Part shown: piece by piece, positions 28,941-37,251 of the stretch
Layout: each line of letters starts with the position of its first letter
How positions within the stretch are numbered: position 1 is the stretch's first letter
Origin: Halomarina salina
GTDB lineage: Archaea > Halobacteriota > Halobacteria > Halobacteriales > Haloarculaceae
Length of the DNA stretch: 64,000 nucleotides
Reading direction: 5' to 3'
NCBI RefSeq assembly: GCF_023074835.1
Contig: NZ_JALLGW010000001.1
Coordinates: 620,001-684,000, forward strand
The notes under the pieces: generated by a model
What the model saw: only the letters and a program-made list of their open reading frames with translations
Told to the model about the DNA's origin: nothing
The model's database searches: none
Program-made: the position numbers and the translations under genes

Positions 28941-28947
28941 GGAAAAG
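28941..28947 (-). promoter_or_regulatory. TATA-like box of the pheST leader transcript
   Basis: Minus-strand CTTTTCC, 24-30 bases upstream of the leader-peptide ATG. No comparable box lies directly before pheS itself. Confidence 0.45.
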
Positions 28948-29086
28948 CGTTCCGGGGGTGTGAGAGCAACTGGACCAGCAACGCCGGTGGGACTGAACGG
29001 GGCCGCCGTCTCGACGACGGAGCAGACGGGTGAGCACCGCAGCGAGCGCCAGCGAGCGAGGAGCGCGCCCGCCGCACCGAGTCGAG

Positions 29087-29099
29087 AGGGGCTTTCGAG
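29087..29099 (+). repeat. intergenic GGGGCTTTCGAG motif, copy 1
   Basis: The word aggggctttcgag, 63 bases before the methyltransferase start, is shared with intergenic copies at 34569-34637 and 37139-37155. Confidence 0.4.
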
Positions 29100-29161
29100 A
29101 CGTTGGCGGTATCTCGTGAACACCAACTCCGATTATTACCGAGAGCAGAGAACGATGCTGC

Positions 29162-29791
29162 ATGGAGTGGACGGAGTTCTACCGCGAGCGAGACTACGAC
29201 CGCATCGCGTACCTCGCGGGCGACGACATGCCGGACCTGCTGGGGCGGTTCTTCTCGCGTACCCGCACCCCCGACACGATGCTCTCGGTCGGCTGTGGCC
29301 CCGCCGTCACCGAGTTCGCCGTCGCGGAGCGTCACCCCGAGACGGCGGTCCACGGCGTCGACGTCTCCGAGGACCTGATTGGGGACAACCGCGAACTCGC
29401 CGCCGACGCGGGACTTGGGAACCTCACCTTCGCGGTCGACTCGCTCCCGGACCTCGACGCGGGAGGCGAGTACGACCTCGTCTACTGCGTCGCCACGCTG
29501 TTCTTCGTCGAGGACGTGGACCGCGCGCTCGAATCGCTCTGGTCCCGCGTCGCGGCCGGCGGGTTCCTCGTCGTCAGCTACCCCTCGACCGGGACTCGTC
29601 GGGGCGCGATGGCGATGGACGAGCAGAGTCGGGCGTTCTTCTCGCTGGTCGTCGGCGAGGAGAACCTGCGGACGCGCGAGGCGGTCGAATCGGTGCTCGG
29701 CACGGCGGTCGAGGACTTCTGGGACGCGGTCGACGCGCCGGAGGAACCGTACCGGGAGTTCGCGCCGACGGTGTACGCACGGCGGGAGTAG
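29162..29791 (+). CDS. SAM-dependent methyltransferase
   Basis: A 209-residue class I methyltransferase. SAM-binding motif I is MLSVGCGPAVTEFAVAERHP (residues 40-59), motif II acidic loop GVDVSED near 67-73, then motif 'YDLVYCVATLFFVEDVDRAL' near 104 and GGFLVVSYPSTG. The C-terminal part (FFSLVVGEENL) is a substrate-binding extension. The substrate cannot be predicted. It starts at ATG 29162, 78 bases before the aldo/keto reductase gene on the same strand, so co-transcription is likely. The gene diverges from the pheST leader. Confidence 0.75.
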   Translation: MEWTEFYRERDYDRIAYLAGDDMPDLLGRFFSRTRTPDTMLSVGCGPAVTEFAVAERHPETAVHGVDVSEDLIGDNRELAADAGLGNLTFAVDSLPDLDAGGEYDLVYCVATLFFVEDVDRALESLWSRVAAGGFLVVSYPSTGTRRGAMAMDEQSRAFFSLVVGEENLRTREAVESVLGTAVEDFWDAVDAPEEPYREFAPTVYARRE

Positions 29792-29868
29792 TCTCCGACG
29801 GCAGGCGGCCACCCGTCGTCGGTTGCCGTGGGCGGACGACTATTGTCGGCGGCGCGTCACCAGACGCC

Positions 29869-30834
29869 ATGGAGTACACCACCCTCGGCGACACGGGCGT
29901 GGAGGTCAGTCGAATCTGTCTGGGCTGCATGGGCTTCGGCGGGTCGGGCGGCGACGAGGCGTGGGACTGGACAGTCGACGAGGAGCAGGCGACGGCGGTC
30001 ATCGACCGGGCCATCGACCTCGGTATCAACTTCTTCGACACGGCCAACATCTACTCGAACGGCGCTTCCGAGGAGATACTCGGCAACGCGCTCTCGGAGC
30101 ACGACCGCGAGGAGCAGGTCGTCGCGACGAAGGGGTACTTCCCGCTGGACGAGGAGGACCCCAACTCCGGCGGCCTCTCGCGCAAGGCCATCGAGAACCA
30201 GCTGGACGCCTCGCTGGACAGACTCGGGATGGACACCGTCGACCTCTACCAGACCCACCGCTGGGACTACGACACGCCCATCGAGCAGACGATGCGTGCG
30301 CTCGACGACGCGGTCCGCCGGGGGAAGACCCGCTACCTCGGTGCGAGTTCGATGTGGGCCTACCAGTTCGCCGACGCCCTCCACACCAGCGACGAACTCG
30401 GACTGGAGCGGTTCGCGACGATGCAGAACCACCACAACCTCGTCTACCGCGAGGAGGAGCGCGAGATGAACCCCCTGTGCGACAGAGAGAACGTCGGTCG
30501 CATTCCGTGGAGTCCGCTCGCCGGCGGCTACCTCACCCGCCCGCACGACGAGAGCGACGCGATGCGCGAGCGGACCGAGGAGCGCTACGACTCCCCGCAG
30601 GCCCGCGAGATAAACGAGCGCGTCCAGAAACTCGCCGACGAGGAGGGCGTCTCGATGGCACAGATCGGTCTCGCCTGGCTGCTCCACAAGGACGTCGCGG
30701 CACCCATCTACGGGACGACGAGCGTCGACCACCTCGAAGAGGCCGTCGAGGCCGTCGAACTCGACCTCTCGGCGTCGGACATCGAGTTCCTCGAAGAACC
30801 CTACGAGCCGACCGCGGTCAACGGCCACGAGTGA
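29869..30834 (+). CDS. aldo/keto reductase
   Basis: A 321-residue NAD(P)H-dependent oxidoreductase with a TIM-barrel fold. It starts MEYTTLGDTGVEVSRICLG. Catalytic tetrad: Asp and Tyr in FFDTANIYSNGASEEILG (about 55-72), Lys in VVATKGYF, and His in VDLYQTHRWD. Cofactor segment at the end: GLAWLLHKDVAAPIYGTTSVDHLEEAVEAV. It resembles the group of haloarchaeal oxidoreductases acting on sugars or aldehydes; the substrate is unknown. Follows the methyltransferase by 77 bases. Confidence 0.88.
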   Translation: MEYTTLGDTGVEVSRICLGCMGFGGSGGDEAWDWTVDEEQATAVIDRAIDLGINFFDTANIYSNGASEEILGNALSEHDREEQVVATKGYFPLDEEDPNSGGLSRKAIENQLDASLDRLGMDTVDLYQTHRWDYDTPIEQTMRALDDAVRRGKTRYLGASSMWAYQFADALHTSDELGLERFATMQNHHNLVYREEEREMNPLCDRENVGRIPWSPLAGGYLTRPHDESDAMRERTEERYDSPQAREINERVQKLADEEGVSMAQIGLAWLLHKDVAAPIYGTTSVDHLEEAVEAVELDLSASDIEFLEEPYEPTAVNGHE

Positions 30835-30861
30835 CCGGCCGACGTAGCCCGGGCCGCTGAG

Positions 30862-32544
30862 TCAGCGCCGCGAACTCTCCAGTTCGATGTCGAGCGAGTC
30901 CAGCAGTTCCTCGGCCTCGGCGCGCTTCTCCTGGTGGTCTTCGAGGAACGCGCGCATCATCTCGGCCGCCTGCTCCTTGCAGCCACCGCAGAGGCGTTCG
31001 CCGCCGACGCACTCCTCGTACACCTCGCGGGTCAGGTCGTCGTCGTCCTGCGCGAGCAGGTAGGCGTACAGTTCGTACACCGGGCACTCGTCGGCCTCCC
31101 CACCGAGTTCGCGCTGCTTCTCCGCTGTCTCGCGGCCGCCCGTCGTCGCGGACTTCACCTTGTCGTAACCCTCCTGCGGGTCGTCGAGCAAGGAGATGTG
31201 CGACGCCGGAATCGAGGAGGACATCTTCCCACCCGTCAGGCCCGTCATGAACCGGTGGTAGATAGAAGAGGGCGGGACGAACCCGTAGCCGCCGTTGTCG
31301 ACCTCCACGTCCTGTGCGAGCGCCTCCGCCTCGTCGCGCGTCAGGTCGAACGCGTCGACGTGCTCGTCGAAGACGCGCTTCTCGCCGTCGACGGCCTCGA
31401 CCAGTGCCTCGAACGCCTCCTCGGTCGCGTTGCGGTCGAGGAAGCGGACGCGCGGGCGGAGCGGTTCCATCCCGGCGTTGGCGAGTTTGGCCGCTGCGCG
31501 TTCCTCCGGCGGCGCGTCGTCGGCCACCGCCTCGTCGTCTCGCTGATCCAGTCGCGGCCGGTTCCCGAAGTCGACGGCCTCGATTCCCTCCTCGACGAGG
31601 ACCGCCGCGTCGATGCAGCGGACGGTCACGTCGTCGCCCGACTCGCTCGCCTCGGCGGCCTTCTCCGAGAGCGCGTCGTACGCGTTCTCGACGACCGCTC
31701 GTTCGGCCTCGTCCACCTCGAAACTCGCGTACGCCTCGGTGACGCCGAAGTAGCGCATCCGCGAGGCGAGGTCCCGCGACAGGCGGACGTGCGGGTCCTG
31801 GTCCGGGCCGACCGGGATGACCGTCGGTTTCGGCTCGTCCAACTGGGGATAGCAGATGTCGGCCATCTGCGTGACGACCGACTGCATGTGGGAGACGTCC
31901 GTCTCGCCATCGAAGCCGTAGATGGCCTCCAGTTCGGAGTAGTTCGCCTTCGCGCCGAGTTCGAACGCGAGGTCCTGCAGCGGGCGGTTCTCCGACTGGC
32001 GGTAGAGTTCACCCTCCTCGGGGTCGAAGCCGAGTGCGAGCAGGCTCAGGAGGTAGTCCCGCGCGTGTTCGTCTATCTCCGCCCACGAGAGGCCGCGGGC
32101 GGCGTGGGCTTCGAGGTCCGCGATGAGGCCGTAGGCGTCGAGCCCCTGCTGCTGGTGCCAGATTATCTCGTCGAAGACGAGTTTGTGGCCGATGTGGGGG
32201 TCGCCCGTCGGCATGAACCCCGAGAGGACGGCGGCGGGGTCGTCGTTCGCCATCGCCTCCAGCACGCGGCGGTACTCGCGGTGGCCGAAGATGACGCCGC
32301 GGCGCATCAGGTAGTGGGGGGTCGGCACGTCGGGCAGCACCTCGTCGAACTCCTCGATGCCGAACTGCTCGAACAGTTTGCGGTAGTCCGCGACGGTCGA
32401 GGAACCCCAGGGGTCGAGGGTGACGTCGTCCGCTCCGGCGGCCGTTCCGCCGTCGGTGCGTGGCGTCTGCGCCAGTGCGTCCTCCACGTCGTCCGCGTCG
32501 GCGTCCGGAGCGCCCCGCTGTCGCTCGTCGGTGTGGTCGCTCAT
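30862..32544 (-). CDS. trpS: tryptophanyl-tRNA synthetase
   Basis: A 560-residue class I synthetase of the archaeal/eukaryal TrpRS type. After an acidic N-terminal tail it shows the HIGH motif at 117-120 (GDPHIGHK), the KMSSS loop (TGGKMSSSIPASH near 427-439), and MRRGVIFGHREY at about 80-91, typical for archaeal TrpRS. A large acidic insertion (about residues 290-370) is typical of haloarchaea. C-terminal Cys pair region (ERLCGGCKEQAAE) is also a family feature. It charges tRNA-Trp. It lies 96 bases downstream of endA on the same strand. Confidence 0.92.
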   Translation of the reverse strand: MSDHTDERQRGAPDADADDVEDALAQTPRTDGGTAAGADDVTLDPWGSSTVADYRKLFEQFGIEEFDEVLPDVPTPHYLMRRGVIFGHREYRRVLEAMANDDPAAVLSGFMPTGDPHIGHKLVFDEIIWHQQQGLDAYGLIADLEAHAARGLSWAEIDEHARDYLLSLLALGFDPEEGELYRQSENRPLQDLAFELGAKANYSELEAIYGFDGETDVSHMQSVVTQMADICYPQLDEPKPTVIPVGPDQDPHVRLSRDLASRMRYFGVTEAYASFEVDEAERAVVENAYDALSEKAAEASESGDDVTVRCIDAAVLVEEGIEAVDFGNRPRLDQRDDEAVADDAPPEERAAAKLANAGMEPLRPRVRFLDRNATEEAFEALVEAVDGEKRVFDEHVDAFDLTRDEAEALAQDVEVDNGGYGFVPPSSIYHRFMTGLTGGKMSSSIPASHISLLDDPQEGYDKVKSATTGGRETAEKQRELGGEADECPVYELYAYLLAQDDDDLTREVYEECVGGERLCGGCKEQAAEMMRAFLEDHQEKRAEAEELLDSLDIELESSRR

Positions 32545-32640
32545 GCGTAGTCGTTGTCAGAGCAGGCGGTTGGCGGCGGCAAAACGGTTCGCATACCACG
32601 GCGCGAGCCAGTGACGGGGGCGGCAGTGAGGCGGGTGCCG

Positions 32641-33642
32641 TTACGGCGTCAGTCGCGACAGCGACAGCCACTCCACCTCGCTGCCGTCGACGAGCGCGAA
32701 CACCATCGTCTTGCGGACGCCGTGGGCGAGGCGGACGTCGAGCGCCAGGTCGCGGGGCGCGAACTCGTGGCCAGCGGCGACGACGCGCACGAGGTGCTCG
32801 GAGTGTCCGAGGTCGTCGGCGCTCTCGACGTCGGCGTAGGTCCGAAAGTCCGAACCGAACTTGAACCCGGTCTTGGGGACGACGTCGCGCTCCCGGAGCG
32901 TGCGGTAGACCGCGAGGCGGCGGTCGAACCGGTCGCCCTCGACCTCGCGACCGCGTTCGACGATGCCCGCGTGCTCGGCGTCCACGCGGACGACGTCGCG
33001 TTCGGCGAGGTAGGCCGCCTCCAGCAGCGAGCACTGGATCGGGCCGTCCACCTCCCGGCCGTCGAGCGGGCGACCGTAGAACGCCTGCCGGTAGAGGTCG
33101 GTCGGCGGGTCCCACAGCACGACGCGGTCGGCCAGCAGCGCGCCGTAGACGTCCGACGGGAGGTCGGTGTCGCTCGTCCCCGAGATGTCGGGCGTGTCGA
33201 CGCCGAGGTACGTTATCTCGCTCTCCTCGTCGACGACGGCGAGCGTCTCGTCGATGGAGGTGGCGGCGATGCGCTCGCGTTCGCCCACGACGCGCATCCG
33301 GTACTCGACGTCGTCGCCCCACGGGCCGTCGCCGCGCGGGTAGACGACGAAGTCGACGCCGTCGCCGGCGTCGCGCCAGCGCCCCGGCGAGAGGTAGAAC
33401 CCGCGGTCGCGGAGGTCCTTGTAGACGAGGAAGTCGAGCGTGCAGTCGGTCGTCGCGAGGAACGACCGGAAGTCCATGCCGTCGACGTTCTCGATGTCCC
33501 CCCGGAAGAGGAGATGTGCCGCCTCAACCGGCGCGAGGTCGAGAGCGTCGTCGTCGGGGCGTCCGTAGCCGCGGTTGTCGTAGAACTGCTCGCGGCCGGG
33601 ACCCGACAGGCGAACGACGTCACCGTCGAGCGTTGCGTCCAT
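32641..33642 (-). CDS. endA: tRNA-intron endonuclease
   Basis: A 333-residue splicing endonuclease of the haloarchaeal form, two fused repeats in one chain that work as a homodimer. The first repeat (QFYDNRGYGRP, VYKDLRDRGFYLSPG) is degenerate; the second has the catalytic triad: Tyr in FGSDFRTY, His in GHSEHLVRVV, Lys in GVRKTMVFALV near the end. It cuts bulge-helix-bulge structures in tRNA introns and in pre-rRNA, such as the two stems in this window. The neighbouring trpS encodes the synthetase for tRNA-Trp, the best known intron-containing tRNA of haloarchaea; that adjacency is common in the group. Confidence 0.92.
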   Translation of the reverse strand: MDATLDGDVVRLSGPGREQFYDNRGYGRPDDDALDLAPVEAAHLLFRGDIENVDGMDFRSFLATTDCTLDFLVYKDLRDRGFYLSPGRWRDAGDGVDFVVYPRGDGPWGDDVEYRMRVVGERERIAATSIDETLAVVDEESEITYLGVDTPDISGTSDTDLPSDVYGALLADRVVLWDPPTDLYRQAFYGRPLDGREVDGPIQCSLLEAAYLAERDVVRVDAEHAGIVERGREVEGDRFDRRLAVYRTLRERDVVPKTGFKFGSDFRTYADVESADDLGHSEHLVRVVAAGHEFAPRDLALDVRLAHGVRKTMVFALVDGSEVEWLSLSRLTP

Positions 33643-33745
33643 GCCTAGGGCTGTCAGCCCCACGACCATCAACGAACCGCCTCGCCGGTGTGCGCTACCG
33701 AGACTCCGCTCCACTCGGGTTCGAGCGGCGTCGTCTCCTCCCGAC

Positions 33746-34477
33746 TCAGACGGCCTCGCAGGTCGCGTCGAGACAGCGAGCGCTCCCCGACCCCGTCCGG
33801 AACGCCGGGAGGCCGCAGTCGCAGGTACCAGCGACCACGCCCCGCGGGAACGAGAACGCCGTCTCGCAGTCCGGGTAGGCGTCACAGCCGGCGAGCAGGC
33901 CGCCGCGTCGGATGATGCGCAGGTCGTCGCCGCAGTCGGGACAGGTCCACGCGCGGTCGAACGCCTCCCGGACCGCGTCGTCGAGCGACTCGCAGTCGCG
34001 GTCCAGACACACCTCGAACTCCGCGCCGCGCTCGGCCCGGATGCGCGGCAGCCCGCAGTCGCACGTCTCCTCCAGCACCGTCGCGTCCCCCGGTAGTCCG
34101 TAGCGCTCGTCGCAGTCGACGCAGACGACGCCGCCCTTGGTGCGGACGAGCGTGCCGCCGCAGCCCGGGCAGGAGCCGACCGGCGTTCCGGCGGCACTCG
34201 CCGGGACGCTACTCGTGGCGTAGGCGTCGTGGACGGTGACCGTCAGGCGCTGGTCGCCGTCCCGCGCGACGATGCGGACCGGGTCGGACTCGACGGTCAG
34301 CGCCTCGGGGCGCGTGAGCCACGCCACGGGCTGGTAGCCGTCGGCGTCGTGGACGAGGACGGTGTCGTCGGGTTTGACGAGGCAGACGACGTGGCCCCGC
34401 TGGAGACGGGCGCGCGGTCCCGTCCCCTCGAACTCGGTCGTACACTCGCCCGCGAACAGTCGGAAGCTTCCGGACAT
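33746..34477 (-). CDS. NucS-like N-domain protein with zinc ribbons
   Basis: A 243-residue protein. The N-terminal ~75 residues (GSFRLFAGECTTEFEGTGPR, then GHVVCLVKPDDTVLVHDADG and QPVAWL) match the first domain of archaeal NucS/DUF91 nucleases, but no nuclease domain follows. Instead there are several topoisomerase-like Cys4 zinc ribbons: CPGCGGTLVRTKGGVVCVDC near 103-122, CDCGLPRIRAE with LDRDCESL, CPDCGDDLRI with CDAYPDC, and CDCGLPAF with CLDATC. It is likely a single-strand or junction-binding DNA repair factor. Its start faces the 224-base gap before the Hel308 end. Confidence 0.75.
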   Translation of the reverse strand: MSGSFRLFAGECTTEFEGTGPRARLQRGHVVCLVKPDDTVLVHDADGYQPVAWLTRPEALTVESDPVRIVARDGDQRLTVTVHDAYATSSVPASAAGTPVGSCPGCGGTLVRTKGGVVCVDCDERYGLPGDATVLEETCDCGLPRIRAERGAEFEVCLDRDCESLDDAVREAFDRAWTCPDCGDDLRIIRRGGLLAGCDAYPDCETAFSFPRGVVAGTCDCGLPAFRTGSGSARCLDATCEAV

Positions 34478-34568
34478 GGGACTGCGTGGTTCCGTTCTGG
34501 GTCATGAAGGCTCGGACTAGCAGTAACGATAGGATTCAGCTGGGTCCCAACAGCGACCGTCGTGAATA

Positions 34569-34637
34569 CCTCGAAAGCCCCGAGGTGGTGGCTCATCAAG
34601 CAATCCGGGTGGACTGAGAGCGCGGGGGCTTTCGAGG
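34569..34637. repeat. intergenic inverted repeat CCTCGAAAGCCCC...GGGGCTTTCGAGG
   Basis: Two facing copies of the 13-base word, cctcgaaagcccc (34569-34581) and ggggctttcgagg (34625-34637), form a stem with a 43-base loop upstream of the NucS-like gene. The left copy itself is a small palindrome (cctcgaaagccccgagg). Confidence 0.55.
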
Positions 34638-34701
34638 CGTTTCCATCGGCCACTACCAACCAGAAGTAATCAGACGAACAGGCACCCACAGAACCTAGTC
34701 G

Positions 34702-37041
34702 TCACTCGACGCGAACGGTCCGAGACTCGGAAACCGGCGGCAACGGCAGATCCGGAAACGCCACGCAGACCTCGAACGTCATCTCGTCGGCGCTCCCGCC
34801 GAAGACGGCCGCAGGGACGGTCGTCTCGCCGAGATACGCGGTCGTGTCGGCCATCTCGACGCCGTTGACGGTCACGGCGACGCTGGCGCGCGCGCCGCCG
34901 GCCGCCGAGCGGACGCGCAGTTCGCGCATGTCGTTCTTCCCGCGGCCGATTCGTTCGGGGAACTCGCCCCACTCCACCTCGATGGCGGGCAGGTTGCGGG
35001 CGTTCTCCAGGACGCGCGCGGCGACGCCCTCGGAGAGGCCTGCCTCGACGAGTCCCGCCTCGCCCGCGGCGATGACGTCGGTGGGCGTGACGATGCCCTC
35101 GTCGGCGAGTCGCTGTGCGCGGCCCGCGCCGACGCCGTCGATGGCGGTCAGTCCCACGGCGTCGCTCCCGATGCCGTGTTCGACCCGCGCTTCGGTGCGA
35201 CGCGCGAGGTTCGCGGCGTCGGGCGCGGCGAAGGTGCCGAGGAACTCCTGCAGGGCGGCGAGCAGGCGCAGCGCGTTCTGCCGGATGACCCAGGCGTCGC
35301 TCTGGAGTTCGCCCGGCGTCGACCCGGTCATGCTGGCCCGGAGGATGGCGAGCACCTTGCGGTGGCCGTCGTCGTCCAGCGAGTCGGTCCCGGAGAGGAC
35401 GCCGTTCACCGCGTCGCGCTCCGAGGAGCGACAGGAGACGCTGTCGAACTCGGCCGCGCCCGCGACGCACTCGAGGACGGCCGACTCGTCCACGTGGTCG
35501 CGGTCGGCTAACTCGGCGAACCGCTCGGCCGTGTCGAGGCGCAGGTAGTACCGCGACGCGAGGCGACCCAGCGGGGTGCCCTCGACGCCGAGGTTCTCGT
35601 CCGTCTCGACGAACCCCGACTCGACCAGTCGGGAGAGCGTCTCGCGCACGCGCTGGCGGAGGCGACCGCCGAAGTCGTAGCCCTCGGGGGCGGACTGCGC
35701 GCGAACGTAGTAGAACGTGGTCTCCAGCCAGTCCATCACGTCGTCGAGGTCCCGGATGGTTCCGAGGGAGATCTCGGCGTTGAGGTGCGCGTCGAGGTCC
35801 GTCGCGAGCCGCGACTCTATCTCCTTGCCCTCGCTGAGGAGCTGTTCGTAGCGCTGCTTGTCGGAGTACTGGCAGACGACGTAGGCGTACCCCGCGTCGT
35901 CGTAGCCCGGCCGGCCCGCGCGCCCGAGCATCTGGAGGACGTCGAGCGGACTCATGTCCACCTCGCCCTCCAGCGGGTCGTGGAGCTTGGTGTCCCGGAT
36001 GACGACACAGCGCGCGGGGAGGTTGACGCCCCACGCGAGCGTCGAGGTGGAGAACAGCAACTGGACGTCGCCGCGCTTGAACCACTCCTCGACGCGGTCC
36101 TTGTCGCCCTTCGAGAGGCCGGCGTGGTGGAAGCCGACGCCGTCGAGGACGGACTTTCGGAGCGTCTGGTTCTGGAGTTCCTGCGCCTCGGTATGAAAAT
36201 CGTAGTCGCCGCGCGCGCCCATCGGCACGTCGCGCTTGGCGAGTTCGTCGCGCGCCTTCTCGGCCGCGCGGACGGTGTCCTGCCGGGAGGCGACGAAGAC
36301 GAGCGCCTGTCCCCCGTCGCTGACGTGCGGTTCGGCGAGGTCCAGCGCGCGGTAGAGCCGCCGGTACTTGTCGGCGAACGGGTTGTCCCCGCGCGAGTAG
36401 GTCTTGACCGACGCTTCCAGCGGGACGGGCCGGTACTCGTCGCCGAACTCGAAGGTGCAGTCGGGCGGGGCGTCGAGCCACTGCGCCACGTCGTCGACGT
36501 TCGGCATCGTCGCCGACAGCGCGACGATGCGGGGGCTACAGAGCCGTCGCAGTCGGGAGATGGTCACTTCGAGGACGGAGCCGCGTCGGTCCGAGTCGAG
36601 CAGGTGGACCTCGTCGATGACACAGCAGTCGACGTCCCGGATGAAGCCGTACCGCGCCGAGTCGTGTTTCCGAGTCGCCGAGTCGGCCTTCTCGGGCGTC
36701 ATCACGAGGATGTCGGCGCGTTCGGCGCGCCGCGGGTTCAGGTCGCGTTCGCCCGTGACGACGTAGACGGAGTAGCCCATCTCCTCGAAGCGCTCCCACT
36801 CGCTCTCCTTCTCGTTGGTGAGCGCGCGCAGCGGCGCGAGAAACAGCGCGGTGCCGCCCGCGTCGATGGTCTTGCAGATGGCGAGTTCGGCGAGCGCCGT
36901 CTTCCCGCTGGCGGTCGGTGCGCTCACGACGACGTTCTCGTCGCGCTCCATGATGGCCGGGTACGCCGACGCCTGCATCCGATTGAACGAGTCGAACGGG
37001 AAGGCGTCGGCGAACTTCGGGAGGCGCTCGGCGACGTTCAC
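34702..37041 (-). CDS. Hel308-like superfamily 2 DNA helicase
   Basis: A 779-residue Ski2-like helicase. Walker A is APTASGKT at 41-48; motif Ia APLRALTNEK near 69; motif II DEVH at 143-146; motif III ALSATMPN; motif V-VI STSTLAWGVNLPARCVV and MLGRAGRPGYDD. Winged-helix and ratchet domains follow, then a helix-hairpin-helix end (LTAIDGVGAGRAQRLADEGI). A final ~100-residue beta-rich domain resembles the Sec63/C2 end of Brr2-type helicases and is longer than in minimal Hel308. By family it unwinds lagging-strand forks or assists recombination. The gene lies divergent from lpdA. Confidence 0.85.
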   Translation of the reverse strand: MNVAERLPKFADAFPFDSFNRMQASAYPAIMERDENVVVSAPTASGKTALAELAICKTIDAGGTALFLAPLRALTNEKESEWERFEEMGYSVYVVTGERDLNPRRAERADILVMTPEKADSATRKHDSARYGFIRDVDCCVIDEVHLLDSDRRGSVLEVTISRLRRLCSPRIVALSATMPNVDDVAQWLDAPPDCTFEFGDEYRPVPLEASVKTYSRGDNPFADKYRRLYRALDLAEPHVSDGGQALVFVASRQDTVRAAEKARDELAKRDVPMGARGDYDFHTEAQELQNQTLRKSVLDGVGFHHAGLSKGDKDRVEEWFKRGDVQLLFSTSTLAWGVNLPARCVVIRDTKLHDPLEGEVDMSPLDVLQMLGRAGRPGYDDAGYAYVVCQYSDKQRYEQLLSEGKEIESRLATDLDAHLNAEISLGTIRDLDDVMDWLETTFYYVRAQSAPEGYDFGGRLRQRVRETLSRLVESGFVETDENLGVEGTPLGRLASRYYLRLDTAERFAELADRDHVDESAVLECVAGAAEFDSVSCRSSERDAVNGVLSGTDSLDDDGHRKVLAILRASMTGSTPGELQSDAWVIRQNALRLLAALQEFLGTFAAPDAANLARRTEARVEHGIGSDAVGLTAIDGVGAGRAQRLADEGIVTPTDVIAAGEAGLVEAGLSEGVAARVLENARNLPAIEVEWGEFPERIGRGKNDMRELRVRSAAGGARASVAVTVNGVEMADTTAYLGETTVPAAVFGGSADEMTFEVCVAFPDLPLPPVSESRTVRVE

Positions 37042-37138
37042 AGGTGGTGACGGGAGCGCCCGGGCAAAGACCTAGCGATTGGCGAATGTGGTGTAGTGGG
37101 TTCGGTTCGAGAAGTCAGATGCATCGCAGGGACGACAA

Positions 37139-37155
37139 CCTCGAAAGCCCCGAGG
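37139..37155. repeat. intergenic CCTCGAAAGCCCCGAGG motif, copy 3
   Basis: Identical over 17 bases to the copy at 34569-34585. It sits between the divergent Hel308 and lpdA starts, about 98 bases from each. Confidence 0.5.
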
Positions 37156-37251
37156 CCGTCACGAACGCGTGAGTACAGACGAGTTCCGAAACTCAACCCC
37201 CCGAACCTAGAAACCCATACAGCCAAACCCCCGGCGGCAAATATCGCGAGT

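Noticed and set aside
28692-29161. RNase P RNA or SRP RNA in the larger gaps
   Set aside because: Neither the conserved RNase P words nor an SRP-like core was found in this or the other intergenic gaps.
34670-36481. Open frame of 603 codons in another minus frame
   Set aside because: Arg-rich shadow inside the Hel308 gene.
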